Notes: generated by a model not told the origin, from the letters alone. DNA of 64,000 nucleotides from Coraliomargarita algicola (GCF_033878955.1 NZ_CP138858.1:1612001-1676000), one strand, 5' to 3'; shown: positions 26,426-37,624, counted from the stretch's first letter. A program made the numbers and translations.

Positions 26426-26461
26426 GTCTGAATCCTCATTGTCTCCAGCAATCCAGACAAC

Positions 26462-26491
26462 AAAAAAGCCCTCCGATTTCTCGAAGGGCTT
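26462..26491 (-). terminator. Rho-independent terminator after tRNA-Asn
   Basis: On the minus strand AAGCCCT...AGGGCTT forms a 7-bp stem followed by a T-run, starting three bases after the encoded CCA of tRNA-Asn. Confidence 0.82.
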
Positions 26492-26494
26492 AAA

Positions 26495-26569
<75 letters not shown>

Positions 26570-26607
26570 ATAAAATTAAATAAAGAACTATCTCTGGCTC
26601 AATAACT

Positions 26608-26658
26608 CAAGTGATTAATCCCGATGGAATCGGGACTCTACCGCTGAGCTACCGAGCA
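26608..26658 (-). other. Broken tRNA-Asn copy (5' part) with hairpin insert
   Basis: Minus-strand reading gives the first 22 bases of tRNA-Asn (TGCTCGGTAGCTCAGCGGTA..., through GAG), then the hairpin TCCCGATTCCATCGGGA (26635-26619), then TTAATCACTTG, after which likeness ends. The hairpin sits at exactly the same point as in the other broken copy. The T-arm and the 3' acceptor strand are missing. This copy lies closest to the promoter. Confidence 0.75.
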
Positions 26659-26702
26659 ATAAAATCGTTTCTTCGGAGCCTCTCGGCTCGTGGGAAAGCG
26701 CG

Positions 26703-26732
26703 TATAAAGGGAATGATTTTGCCCCTTGTCAA
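26703..26732 (-). promoter_or_regulatory. Sigma-70-like promoter for the tRNA-Asn region
   Basis: The minus strand shows TTGACA (26732-26727), an 18-bp spacer and TTTATA (26708-26703), about 45 bp before the broken 5' tRNA copy. It would transcribe that copy and then the intact tRNA-Asn up to the terminator. Confidence 0.6.
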
Positions 26733-26754
26733 TAGTTTCGTGAGAATTTTTTAT

Positions 26755-28251
26755 TTATTTTTCTGCCTCTTGTTTGAGGGGCTTTAAACTTGGGAAAAGG
26801 ATGGTGTCGCGAATGCTCTCAGCGCCTGTTAGAAGGATGATGAGACGGTCGATTCCTAGGCCCATGCCACCTGCGGGGGGCATGCCGTGCTCAAGCGCGG
26901 TGAGGAAGTCGGTGTCCATGTCTTGCACTTCTTCCCCGACCTGAGCCTCGAACATTTTGCGCTGGATGATGGGATCGTTCTGCTCGGAGTATGCGGGCGC
27001 GATCTCTTGTCCGTTGATGCAGAGCTCGAAGACGTCGATGGTGGTGTCGTCGTCTTGCGTGATCTTGGCCAAGGGGCAAAGCTCCTTGGGAATGTGGGTC
27101 ACAAAGGTGGGCTGTATCAGCGTGGGCTCAATGAGCTTTTCAAAGACGTTGTTGGTGATCTCGTAGTCTTCGAGCTCGCCATCGACCTCGATATTGAGGG
27201 CGCGGGCTTTTTCGAGCTTGTCCTCGCGGCTGTGGCTGAACCAGTCGGCGTCGCCGGTGGCTTCGATGATGAGGTCCTTATATTTGGCTTCGCGCCATTC
27301 GCCGTCGAGGTTGATGACGGTGCCATCTGGACGAGCGATTTCGAGGCTGCCGATCACGGTCTTAGCGACGTGTTGGATGAGCCCTTGTGTGAGTTCCATC
27401 ATGCCGCGGAAGTCGGTGTAGGCCTGATAGAGTTCCAACATGGTGAACTCTGGGTTGTGGCGTCGGGAGAGGCCTTCGTTGCGGAAGACGCGGCCGATCT
27501 CGAAGACGCGGTCTTCGCCTGCGACGAGCATGCGCTTGAGATAGAGTTCCAAAGCAATGCGCATATAGAAGTCGCAATCGAGGGCGTTGGAATGAGTGAT
27601 GAATGGACGTGCGGCCGCACCGCCGGCAACGGACTGCAACATGGGTGTCTCGACTTCGGTGAAGTCACGCTCCCAGAGATACTTGCGCATTTCCTGAATA
27701 ATTTTGGCGCGGTGACGGAAGCGTTGACGTGACTCTTGATTCACAATCAGGTCGAGATAGCGCTGACGATAGATCTTGTCGTCGTCGGTGAGGCCAGCCC
27801 ACTTTTCGGGCAATGGACGCAGGGACTTGGAGACGAGCGTATAGCTTTCGGCACGGACGGTGATCTCGCCGGTCTTGGTTTTAAAAAGTCGGCCTTCGAT
27901 GCCGATGATGTCGCCAAGATCGAGCTTTTTGAAATAGGTGTTATACTCCCCTTCTGGCAATTCGTCGCGGGTGACGTAGGCCTGGATCTGACCGTCGCGG
28001 TCTTGGATCTTAATAAAGCTGGCCTTGCCCATCACGCGGAAGACGACGATGCGTCCGGCCACGGCGACTTTGGGCTGTTCCTCATCGGCGCCGCCTTCTT
28101 TATAGAGTTTAATCGCCTCCTCAGATGTATGGCTTTGCGCGCAGTTAGCGGCAAAGGGGTTGCGATCCTCTTTGCAGAGATTCTCAAGCTTTTGCAGGCG
28201 CACGGCGTATAAATCGTGCGAATTGTCGGGATTGGCGGTCTTATCTGTCAT
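26755..28251 (-). CDS. lysS: Lysine--tRNA ligase, class II
   Basis: The 498-residue product charges tRNA-Lys with lysine in the cytoplasm. An N-terminal OB-fold (about 60-170, VAVAGRIVVFRVMGKASFIK) binds the anticodon. The class II core follows: motif 1 ending in the conserved Pro of TEVETPMLQ, motif 2 FEIGRVFRNEGLSRRHNPEF and motif 3 GMGLGIDRLIILL. Length and motifs are standard. It is transcribed alone; the promoter region holds one of the direct repeats that flank the toxin-antitoxin pair upstream. Confidence 0.97.
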   Translation of the reverse strand: MTDKTANPDNSHDLYAVRLQKLENLCKEDRNPFAANCAQSHTSEEAIKLYKEGGADEEQPKVAVAGRIVVFRVMGKASFIKIQDRDGQIQAYVTRDELPEGEYNTYFKKLDLGDIIGIEGRLFKTKTGEITVRAESYTLVSKSLRPLPEKWAGLTDDDKIYRQRYLDLIVNQESRQRFRHRAKIIQEMRKYLWERDFTEVETPMLQSVAGGAAARPFITHSNALDCDFYMRIALELYLKRMLVAGEDRVFEIGRVFRNEGLSRRHNPEFTMLELYQAYTDFRGMMELTQGLIQHVAKTVIGSLEIARPDGTVINLDGEWREAKYKDLIIEATGDADWFSHSREDKLEKARALNIEVDGELEDYEITNNVFEKLIEPTLIQPTFVTHIPKELCPLAKITQDDDTTIDVFELCINGQEIAPAYSEQNDPIIQRKMFEAQVGEEVQDMDTDFLTALEHGMPPAGGMGLGIDRLIILLTGAESIRDTILFPSLKPLKQEAEK

Positions 28252-28351
28252 AACGAAGCCCGCGAATGTGCGCGCCTTGCTAGAAATGGCAAACGCAAAT
28301 TCGACCGCTTCACGAACTGGAACTAGCTGCGTCCGCAGGCACTGCGATTTG

Positions 28352-28384
28352 AACCGTTAATTTCGTGAATTTTCGTTAATTACT
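28352..28384. repeat. 33-bp direct repeat, left copy
   Basis: AACCGTTAATTTCGTGAATT followed by TTCGTTAATTACT matches the copy at 29395-29427 in 29 of 33 positions. The two copies bracket the RES/Xre pair. It is A+T-rich and contains short inverted parts. Confidence 0.7.
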
Positions 28385-28464
28385 GCAAAGCTGACTTTGT
28401 CTCCCCTGGTGATACTGATCAAAAGACTTGCGATCTAGCCAAATGAGCATTAAATAAGGTTCAA

Positions 28465-28926
28465 ATGAATAAAAAAGAGAAAGCATGCGATCTTATCATT
28501 GAAGAACCCGCTGCGATCTATGGCGAAAAGCCCGGCATGCCCAAAGGCGAAGCAATGGGACCGGGCGAAACGGTAGCATGCATCCGTGCGGGGCTGCCGA
28601 TGGTCGAATTTGAAGCACTGCAGGCACTTTTAGGCTTGGGGGCTGAGGAGTTGGCAGGGCATTTGGGGATTTCGCGCAGCACTTTGGTTCGTCGGCGCAA
28701 GGGGCGTCGTTTAGACCCACAGGAATCGGATCGGCTCTTACGATATGCGCGGCTGTATGCACGGGCCAAAAGCACATTGGGCGATGAAGCTGCGGCACAA
28801 CAATGGCTGAAAGCGCCCACACGTGCGCTGGGCTACGAGAATCCGCTACAGTTTGCCGAGACCGAAGCGGGTGCACGTGAAGTGGAAAATTTATTAGGTC
28901 GCATCGAGCACGGTGTATTTAGCTAA
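28465..28926 (+). CDS. Antitoxin, Xre/MbcA/ParS family
   Basis: The product has 153 residues. A helix-turn-helix region (EELAGHLGISRSTLVRRRK) is followed by LDPQESDRLLRYARLYARA and a C-terminal DUF2384 domain (WLKAPTRALGYENPLQFAET...IEHGVF), the usual layout of antitoxins of RES toxins. It should bind and neutralise the toxin encoded next and repress its own promoter. Its stop overlaps the toxin start (TAATG). It is longer at the N-terminus than many members; an internal start is possible. Confidence 0.92.
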   Translation: MNKKEKACDLIIEEPAAIYGEKPGMPKGEAMGPGETVACIRAGLPMVEFEALQALLGLGAEELAGHLGISRSTLVRRRKGRRLDPQESDRLLRYARLYARAKSTLGDEAAAQQWLKAPTRALGYENPLQFAETEAGAREVENLLGRIEHGVFS

Positions 28927-29384
28927 TGATTACGGCTTGGCGGATCGTGCAGACACGTTGGGCAGGACGTGCTTTTGACGGTGAAGGCGCGCGGCTGTAT
29001 GGTGGACGCTGGAATCCGCCGGGACTGCCTGTAGTGTATCTGGCCGACACGCGGGCGTTGGCAGCGCTGGAAACCTTGGTGCACGCAGAGGGTTCACTGC
29101 ACAAGGTGCAGTATGTCCGCTATCCAGTGAGTTTTTCAAAGCAATTGATCGAGACGGCGGCACTCTCTGAATTAACGGATGCCTTGTCATCGTTAACGGT
29201 TTCGCCCCGCACGCAAACAGTGGGGCGGGATTGGCTTAGGCGCGCCCAACAACCAATCCTGGAAGTGCGCAGTGCGATTATCCCCGAAGAGCCGAACTAC
29301 TTATTAAATCCTCGGCATGCGAAATTTGACCGAATAAAGATCGGCATGGCCGAACCCTTTGCCTTTGATCCGCGTCTGATTTGA
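28926..29384 (+). CDS. RES-domain toxin (NAD+-degrading)
   Basis: The 152-residue protein has the RES signature: WRIVQTRWAGRAFDGEGA, LYGGRWNPPGLPVVYLAD and ALAALETLVH carry the conserved Arg and Glu. Characterised RES toxins deplete NAD+ in the cytoplasm by phosphorolysis or glycohydrolysis, stopping growth. The overlap with the antitoxin gene gives a classic two-gene module. Confidence 0.92.
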   Translation: MITAWRIVQTRWAGRAFDGEGARLYGGRWNPPGLPVVYLADTRALAALETLVHAEGSLHKVQYVRYPVSFSKQLIETAALSELTDALSSLTVSPRTQTVGRDWLRRAQQPILEVRSAIIPEEPNYLLNPRHAKFDRIKIGMAEPFAFDPRLI

Positions 29385-29394
29385 AATGAATTGG

Positions 29395-29427
29395 AACCGT
29401 TAATTTCGTGAATTACCATTAATTATT
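29395..29427. repeat. 33-bp direct repeat, right copy
   Basis: AACCGTTAATTTCGTGAATT followed by ACCATTAATTATT; partner of 28352-28384. It starts 10 bp after the RES toxin stop and ends at the start of the DUF456 gene. Confidence 0.7.
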
Positions 29428-29928
29428 ATGACTGCAATGGAATATACGGCGCTGGGTGTCAGCGTGTTGATTTTTATGATCGGCTTGGCTGGCTCTTTGC
29501 TGCCGGTGGTGCCTGGGAGTCTCATCGTATGGCTGGGTGTGATCGTACACCGCCTCTGGATGGGTGCGGAAGACTCGGTGACTTGGAAGATCGTGATCCT
29601 TGGCGGCGTGCTGACACTACTCGGGCAGTTGGCAGACTTCGTGATGGGCGTCTGGGGCGCGCGGCGATTTGGCGCGACTTGGAAAGGCGCGGTCGGCGCT
29701 TTTGTGGGAGCCTTCGTGGGCTTCTTCATCCCTCCCCCGCTCTTCTGGCTGATCGTCGGCCCGATTCTGGGTGCGGTGATTGGCGAACTGGCCGCGGGCC
29801 GCAGTTTTCGTGATGGTGGCAAAGCGGGCATCGGCACCGTGGTGGGCGGCATCTTGGCCTTTGCGCTCAAGTTTGGAATCAGCGTGTGCGTGATCTGCCT
29901 GTTCTTTTTGGACTTATTCTTTGTTTGA
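29428..29928 (+). CDS. DUF456-family membrane protein
   Basis: The 166-residue product has four to five hydrophobic segments and glycine-rich turns (GLAGSLLPVVPGSLIVWLG, VGAFVGAFVGFFIPPP, GPILGAVIGELAAGR) typical of the DUF456 family. These are integral inner-membrane proteins of unknown function; the Gly-zipper repeats suggest tight helix packing. The start at 29428 directly follows the right direct repeat. The 3' end overlaps the convergent P-type ATPase gene by 15 bp. Confidence 0.88.
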   Translation: MTAMEYTALGVSVLIFMIGLAGSLLPVVPGSLIVWLGVIVHRLWMGAEDSVTWKIVILGGVLTLLGQLADFVMGVWGARRFGATWKGAVGAFVGAFVGFFIPPPLFWLIVGPILGAVIGELAAGRSFRDGGKAGIGTVVGGILAFALKFGISVCVICLFFLDLFFV

Positions 29929-32139
29929 TTGAAAGAGCAGCCGCAGGCTGTTGAGGCAGACGACGACGGTGCTGCCTTCGTGGGCGAAGACTCCGATGCT
30001 GAGTGGAATCCAACCTAGGATCGCAGCACCGGCCATTAGGATGACGGTGCCGAGGGCGATAGCGAGGTTTTGACGAATGATGGCGCGGGCTCGATTACTC
30101 AGAGAGACCGCCGCTAGAAAATTCTCGATGCGATCTTTCATCAGCACCACCTCGCTCTGCTCCAGCGCCGCATCACTGCCGCGGGCTCCCATGGCTACCG
30201 AGACATAGGCGGCCGCCAAGCATGGCGCATCATTGACGCCATCACCAACCATCGCGACCTTGTATCCAGCTTCGGTATACTCCCGAATGGCAGACACTTT
30301 ACCTTCCGGGCTGAGGGCGGCTCGTATCTCGTCGATACCAATCTGGCTCCCGACAGATTCAGCTGCCGCGCGGCGGTCACCAGTCAGCATCACAGTGCGC
30401 ACGCCTAGCCCGCGCAAGGCCTCAAGGGTGGCCGCGGATTCAAGCCGTATTTGATCGCGCAATAAGATGCGAGCGATCAGATCGCCCTTAAAAATCCAGT
30501 TTTCAACAAACTCCTGCGACGGCTCCGGCACGGACTGGATCCACTCAGCCAAGGGGCCAGCCTCCAGCAGTTCGCGTTGTCCCAGCACACAGAGCGCATC
30601 GCCTGCCCGGCCCTGCACGCCTTGACCGCTCATTGCTTCAAAGTCGTCGATTTTCCTTTGGTGAGCCCCTTGTGCTTTGGCGTATTTTTGAATCGCACGT
30701 CCGATCGGGTGCGAACCGTGACTCTCCAGTGAATAGGCCAGCTCCAATGCCTCATCTTCGCGTCCAGGAGGGAAACTTTCGATACGATCCACTTCCATTT
30801 CGCCCGTGGTCAGCGTGCCTGTTTTATCCAATGCCACTAGATTCACCTCTGCCAATTTTTCGATCGCCGCCCCGCCGCGGAAAAGCACGCCATGCCGGGC
30901 GCCCCATGCGATGGAAGCAAGAATCGCCGAAGGAATCGAAATGACTAAGGCGCAGGGGCTAGCGACCACCAGCAAAGTCATGGCGCGGTAAAAGGCCGAA
31001 AAGCCGAGCTCGGTATTAGTGAAAGCGGGAATGCCAAAGCCGAGCCACCACACAAAAAACATCAGCGCAGTGAGCCCCAAGATACCAACAGTATACCCCG
31101 TGCCAAAGCGGTCAGTGAAGCGCTGACTGGGCGCTTTTAAATGCTGCGCTTCTTGGATCAGCCGAATCACTTTCTGCAAAGCACTCTCCCCCGCGAGCTT
31201 CGTCGCCCGAACGCGCACCGCGCCCCACAGATTGAGCGTGCCACTAAACACAGGATCACCTTGGAGCTTCGCGACTGGGTTCGCCTCACCTGTGAGATTG
31301 GACTCGTCGGCGGCAGTTTTCCCTTCGATCACTTCGGCATCTACCGGAAATAGCCCGCCGGGCTTGACCGACAGTATATGGCCGACCTGCACCTGAGACA
31401 CCGGTATCTGATGCTCGCTCCCTGAGGCATCCACTCGCAAGGCCGTCTTAGGAGCCGCATCGAATAGACTGTTTATCTCGCGGCGCGTGCGGTGCAGCGC
31501 AAAATGCTCCAAGGCCCCCGAAAACGAAAAGAGAAAGAGCAACAATGCCCCTTCCGCCCACGCACCGATGCAGGCCGCACCGACCGCCACGGCCAACATT
31601 AGAAAGTGTATATCCAGCTCCCCCTTGGGCAGTCCCTCCCGCGCATCCTGAAAGGCGTCCCAACCACCCGCCAGCATCGCAGCGAGATACAGCCCCATCG
31701 GCAGCCAGGCAGGAGCCACGTCCGCAGTATCCATGCCCCAAGCCGTAAGACCCAAGATGGCACAGGCGCCGGCCAGCATGGCCAGAGTTCGCCAATCCTC
31801 TTCCTCGGCCGCAGCCTCCCCAGGCATCGACAATTCGCGCCAGCGCCAAAGTTTAGGCGCAGTCAGGCAAGTCGCTTTGCTCAATTCCAGTCCACCATCA
31901 GGCTTGGAATCGACCGAGACTCCGATTGCTTTGGAGTGTGGGCTTTGTTCAATGGCAGCCAGCGTCGCCTCCAGACGCGCTTGCAACGCAGCGACATCCA
32001 CTTCGCCCAAGGTCGCAACCTCGACTCGATGATGCGTAGCATCCACCCGGATCGCCTCGACGCGACTGCTCTCCTGTAAAAATACAGCCAGAGCATCGAC
32101 CCATTCAGCAGCATTTGGACTCGGCCTTACTTTACTCAT
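29914..32139 (-). CDS. Heavy-metal P1B-type ATPase, SPC type
   Basis: The 741-residue protein pumps a metal ion across the inner membrane using ATP. It has the phosphorylation motif DKTGTLTTG, TGE-like LTGEANPVAK, the hinge MVGDGVNDAPCLA and the TM6 motif VASPCALVIS (SPC instead of CPC). Near the end, FAHEGSTVVVCLNSLRLL recalls the HEGGT signature of the P1B-4 group (CoaT/CtpD; Co, Fe or Ni export). An N-terminal ferredoxin-like segment (about 15-90) lacks the CxxC of many copper pumps. The metal is a prediction from these motifs. It stands alone on its strand. Confidence 0.9.
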   Translation of the reverse strand: MSKVRPSPNAAEWVDALAVFLQESSRVEAIRVDATHHRVEVATLGEVDVAALQARLEATLAAIEQSPHSKAIGVSVDSKPDGGLELSKATCLTAPKLWRWRELSMPGEAAAEEEDWRTLAMLAGACAILGLTAWGMDTADVAPAWLPMGLYLAAMLAGGWDAFQDAREGLPKGELDIHFLMLAVAVGAACIGAWAEGALLLFLFSFSGALEHFALHRTRREINSLFDAAPKTALRVDASGSEHQIPVSQVQVGHILSVKPGGLFPVDAEVIEGKTAADESNLTGEANPVAKLQGDPVFSGTLNLWGAVRVRATKLAGESALQKVIRLIQEAQHLKAPSQRFTDRFGTGYTVGILGLTALMFFVWWLGFGIPAFTNTELGFSAFYRAMTLLVVASPCALVISIPSAILASIAWGARHGVLFRGGAAIEKLAEVNLVALDKTGTLTTGEMEVDRIESFPPGREDEALELAYSLESHGSHPIGRAIQKYAKAQGAHQRKIDDFEAMSGQGVQGRAGDALCVLGQRELLEAGPLAEWIQSVPEPSQEFVENWIFKGDLIARILLRDQIRLESAATLEALRGLGVRTVMLTGDRRAAAESVGSQIGIDEIRAALSPEGKVSAIREYTEAGYKVAMVGDGVNDAPCLAAAYVSVAMGARGSDAALEQSEVVLMKDRIENFLAAVSLSNRARAIIRQNLAIALGTVILMAGAAILGWIPLSIGVFAHEGSTVVVCLNSLRLLFQSNKE

Positions 32140-32192
32140 ACTTAATTTAGAATTATTCTAAATAAGCAAAATAGCAAGCTAGAAGGCTAAGA

Positions 32193-33950
32193 TCAGACGC
32201 CTAAAATCTGCCGCAACTGCTCGACGATTTGAGAACGCCCTGCTTCCGGGGGCGCAGCTCCCACAGCTTGAAGCGCATCCGCACTGGAGCGTGCCTTCGC
32301 GCCGAAGTCTCGAACAGCGGCCTGCCAGATCGCGATGGCCTGCTGCGGCTGAGCTTCGCGCCACAAAAATACGCCACGAATAAATTCAACAGCCGCATCG
32401 CTGGACTGAATCCTCTCAAGCGCGGGGGCTAAATCTTGCCAATAAATCGGCTCACGCTGGAGCAACCACAGGTTAAAGAGACTCGTCAACTCGAGGCCTT
32501 GCGCCTCTGCGCGCATAGGGTCACGCGCCAAAACGGAGCGCGATAGCGCTAAAGCCTGCAAATCATCTCCAAGCTCGCTATTGGCTTTCGCGAGCAGCAC
32601 TTCGTCTTGGATAAAAGGCGCACGGTCTCTGACATCAAACCAGTTACCAAACGTCAAGCCTCCCAAGCATAACAGCAGTATAGTCGCCAGGCTCCAATCG
32701 CGCCAACCTTGCGGCCTACGCAAAAAGACACAGCCCCCCGCGGCCACGCAGAGCAGAGGAACCAGCGGCAAGCGAAAACGCGCACTGACAAAAAAGAGCA
32801 ACAGCCCTGCGGCATATGCCAGCCCGAGTATAGTGATTCCCCAAAAAGCAGGTCGATCGGAATTCCGGTAACCAAAGCAGAGCCCGGCCCCTGCGAACAA
32901 CAAGAGCACTCCCCAGCTCAAAGGGTTCCAGGCCAACAAAGGCCAACGTGCCTGATGATAATGATAGCTCAGATTGTTATACTGCTCCCAATTATTAAAA
33001 ACATAGAACCCCTTGCGCGCCATGAGCCCCAGCCATCGCCACGGATCTGCGGCGACGGACTCGCGCAATTGTTCGCGCCAATATGCATTCATCGCATCCA
33101 CCTCCAAATCCGCATCCGCACCAAATGCCTCACGATAGAAATGCTCGGACTCCATGCGCGTCGTATTCGCGCCTGCGGGCACTGCATCGAAAGTGACGCG
33201 CTGCATGTAGTATTTACCATTCGCCCCCTCACGATTGGCGGCGAAGAGATTATACGCGCCCTGCCAAGGCAACAGGCGGAATTGCCCCGACAGCTGTTGA
33301 TTGACAAAGCCTTGTACCGCAAGTGCAGCAATCAAGCCCACGGCCACCATCAACGACGCCCTCCATGGACGCGTCTGCGCCAGCAAAATGACTATGGGAA
33401 AACAAAGCACTGCGGGCAAAAAATTAGGCCGCGCCAAAACAGCGAGCCCGCCCAACAGGCCCGCAACAAGAGCGAGAGCCAATTGCGAACGCGTGCAATT
33501 CGCCCCCATACTTCGCAACAACAGAAAGAGCGCTCCCAAAAAGAACGTCATCGACATCGTGATATCCAAAATTTGCCCCGCAAAATAGAGGGCGACAGGA
33601 TAAACCGCGAAGAGCAGAGCCGCAGTCCAAGCCGCAGCGCGGACACGCCACAAGCGCCGAGCGATGAGCCCCACCAGCGTGGCACTGAGCAAATGCATGA
33701 ACAGCCCCAGGCAGGTGGCACTCCCGGGAAGGCTCGACACCGGCATTTGAGCCAAAATAAGAGGATAGAGCAAAGCCCGATAGATCGGCTCAGCAGGCAA
33801 GCGACCTTCACGGATCACTTGCGCCCAGGCGATATTTTCACGCGCATCCAAGACGGGGACTTGCCCCAGTGGATCTGCCAAAAACGTCAGGCCGAATAGC
33901 AAGACATACACGACTGCAGCCGCCGCCAGGAGCTTGTAAAAACGACTCAC
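32193..33950 (-). CDS. PMT/ArnT-like membrane glycosyltransferase with C-terminal helical tail
   Basis: The 585-residue protein has about ten to eleven hydrophobic helices. The first loop contains DARENIAWAQVIREG, matching the acidic catalytic loop of GT39/PMT_2-type enzymes that move sugars from polyprenyl phosphate to acceptors at the outer face of the inner membrane. Residues from about 430 form a soluble helical region resembling tetratricopeptide repeats (LLAKANSELGDDLQALALSR), which could bind the acceptor. The acceptor and sugar are unknown. It is divergent from the GspF-like gene and 53 bp upstream of the ATPase gene. Confidence 0.75.
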   Translation of the reverse strand: MSRFYKLLAAAAVVYVLLFGLTFLADPLGQVPVLDARENIAWAQVIREGRLPAEPIYRALLYPLILAQMPVSSLPGSATCLGLFMHLLSATLVGLIARRLWRVRAAAWTAALLFAVYPVALYFAGQILDITMSMTFFLGALFLLLRSMGANCTRSQLALALVAGLLGGLAVLARPNFLPAVLCFPIVILLAQTRPWRASLMVAVGLIAALAVQGFVNQQLSGQFRLLPWQGAYNLFAANREGANGKYYMQRVTFDAVPAGANTTRMESEHFYREAFGADADLEVDAMNAYWREQLRESVAADPWRWLGLMARKGFYVFNNWEQYNNLSYHYHQARWPLLAWNPLSWGVLLLFAGAGLCFGYRNSDRPAFWGITILGLAYAAGLLLFFVSARFRLPLVPLLCVAAGGCVFLRRPQGWRDWSLATILLLCLGGLTFGNWFDVRDRAPFIQDEVLLAKANSELGDDLQALALSRSVLARDPMRAEAQGLELTSLFNLWLLQREPIYWQDLAPALERIQSSDAAVEFIRGVFLWREAQPQQAIAIWQAAVRDFGAKARSSADALQAVGAAPPEAGRSQIVEQLRQILGV

Positions 33951-34079
33951 GCTTCAACCTTTTCGTTATCACCAATAGTATTCATGCAGTAGTGCCCACG
34001 AATGAAGCGCATTTAGACCAGGGATCAAAGCTGAATTTTACCAATCGCCTTTATTGGAAGAATCCGCATTGCTGGAAAG

Positions 34080-35039
34080 ATGGCTTCCCACCAAGCTCTC
34101 TCTAATTGGTATACACAACTCGGACAACACCTTGAGGCAGGCGTGTTACTCAGCGCTGCGCTACGCCTCAGTGTAGGGCCGCCACAGACAGAACGCTTTG
34201 CGATGGCGGATCGCTTGGAGCAAGGCAAGCCCTTCTACGCCGTGATGGCCACTGCGCCCCAATGGCTACCACGGGCGGACCGCCAATTTCTATTGGCCGG
34301 CATGCAAACAGGCAACCTACCGCGCACCTTGGAACACTTATCGGCGCGTCACGCCAGTATTGGAGCCACACAGAGAAAACTACTGCTCGGAGCCATTTAC
34401 CCACTGCTGGTGCTGCACATCACTGCCCTACTACTGCCAGTCGCGCGGATGATCGACTATGAAACGGGATTCAACTGGAGCCTTCCTCGCTATTTAATAG
34501 AAAGTACAAGTTGCATCCTGCCGATATGGCTGCTGATCGGAGCACTCATTTATCTGGCCCGCAACAACAGCCCCTGGATGCCACGTATTTTACGACTATT
34601 GCCGATTTTCCGACACTACAGCCACATGCAAGCCATGGGCAATTTAGCCTATGCGCTGGGCACCTTCATTGCCGCGGGCGTGCCCGTTCCAAGTGCGTGG
34701 CGACTTTCCGTAAAATTAGTGAACGACCCACGCTACACCCAAGCCGTCGCACAACTGGAGCCTATTTTCGCAGCAGAGCGAGATCCATCGACAGAGCTCA
34801 AACAATTTAAGTGTTTTCCAGCAGACTTTACTGCATTCTACCAAACCGGCGCTCAAAGCGGCAAACTTGATACATGCCTCTTAACCGCTGGTCGCCAATT
34901 CCAAGAACGTGCGAATCGCGCGTTGACACAGGCCTCGATCGCCTATCCAAGCGGGGCGATGGCTGCCGTTGCGTGCATCGTTATATATATAGTTTTCAAT
35001 GTATTTAGAGGGTATCTACAGATCTTTGATAGCTTTTAA
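34080..35039 (+). CDS. Type II secretion F-domain (GspF/PilC-like) membrane protein
   Basis: The 319-residue product has two T2SSF domains: residues 5-105 (LGQHLEAGVLLSAALRLSV...) and about 195-300 (YALGTFIAAGVPVPSAWRLS, ... QTGAQSGKLDTCL), each followed by transmembrane segments. GspF/PilC proteins are the inner-membrane platform of type II secretion or type IV pilus machines. No ATPase, pilin or secretin gene is adjacent, so it is an orphan here. Confidence 0.82.
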   Translation: MASHQALSNWYTQLGQHLEAGVLLSAALRLSVGPPQTERFAMADRLEQGKPFYAVMATAPQWLPRADRQFLLAGMQTGNLPRTLEHLSARHASIGATQRKLLLGAIYPLLVLHITALLLPVARMIDYETGFNWSLPRYLIESTSCILPIWLLIGALIYLARNNSPWMPRILRLLPIFRHYSHMQAMGNLAYALGTFIAAGVPVPSAWRLSVKLVNDPRYTQAVAQLEPIFAAERDPSTELKQFKCFPADFTAFYQTGAQSGKLDTCLLTAGRQFQERANRALTQASIAYPSGAMAAVACIVIYIVFNVFRGYLQIFDSF

Positions 35040-35148
35040 CTTTGAGAATTGAGCTCAATTAGCTCATTTTGACACTTGAGAGTTATCCTCTAGCATGCGT
35101 GAATTACAGAAGTATACCTAAATAAGATTATCCACTATTTCAATTTCA

Positions 35149-35532
35149 ATGCCTTATACAACAACATGGCGAAGCAATGGCATCATCTGGACATATACAG
35201 GAGTCTTGACCGGAGAAGATTTGCTCAACTCAAACTTCGAAATATTTGGGGATGAACGCTTTGACGACATTCGCTACCAGATCGTAGATCTCACAGCTGT
35301 GGAGAAAGTAGAGGTCACTCAAAATCACATGCGTAAGGTCGCCCACCTGGACATGGCAGCCGCACGCAGTAACCCTCGCGTTAAGATCGCAGTCATCACC
35401 ACATCTACGGACGGCAAGCTCCTCTCCGATACCTATGACCAATACATCGAAGGAAAATCCCCATGGAGCACACAAATATTCCCCACACTGGCTCAGGCAG
35501 AGGATTGGGTGAAGACCGAGATTGAGGAATAG
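35149..35532 (+). CDS. Hypothetical protein, possible STAS/SpoIIAA-like fold
   Basis: The 127-residue soluble protein has no signal peptide. The order of predicted strands and helices (IIWTYTGVLTGEDLL, YQIVDLTAVEKVEV, VKIAVITTS, ending TLAQAEDWVK) resembles SpoIIAA-like STAS domains, small regulatory or lipid-binding folds. No catalytic residues stand out. It is a single gene between the GspF-like and helicase genes; the fold assignment is tentative. Confidence 0.6.
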   Translation: MPYTTTWRSNGIIWTYTGVLTGEDLLNSNFEIFGDERFDDIRYQIVDLTAVEKVEVTQNHMRKVAHLDMAAARSNPRVKIAVITTSTDGKLLSDTYDQYIEGKSPWSTQIFPTLAQAEDWVKTEIEE

Positions 35533-35640
35533 GTCACTTCTTGCCCTAGAATTTCCGATGACGTTCGCAAAGCTGTAGGCTAGCCACGCAGACATCCGTT
35601 CGGCTCAACTCAGAGAACGACAGACGTCACCACTGCACCA

Positions 35641-37584
<1,944 letters not shown>

Positions 37585-37624
37585 TGAATTCGATGTAACT
37601 TGAGCGCAGCGGATCCGAAGCGCC

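Noticed and set aside
26608..26658. Second functional tRNA at the promoter-proximal copy
   Set aside because: T-arm and 3' acceptor strand are missing and the anticodon stem is replaced by a hairpin.
26887..28212. Long plus-strand frames opposite lysS
   Set aside because: Shadows of a full-length, motif-complete lysyl-tRNA synthetase gene.
32709..33899. 396-residue plus-strand frame opposite the PMT-like gene
   Set aside because: Very rich in Gln, Arg and Pro, no motif, complement of a clear membrane protein gene.
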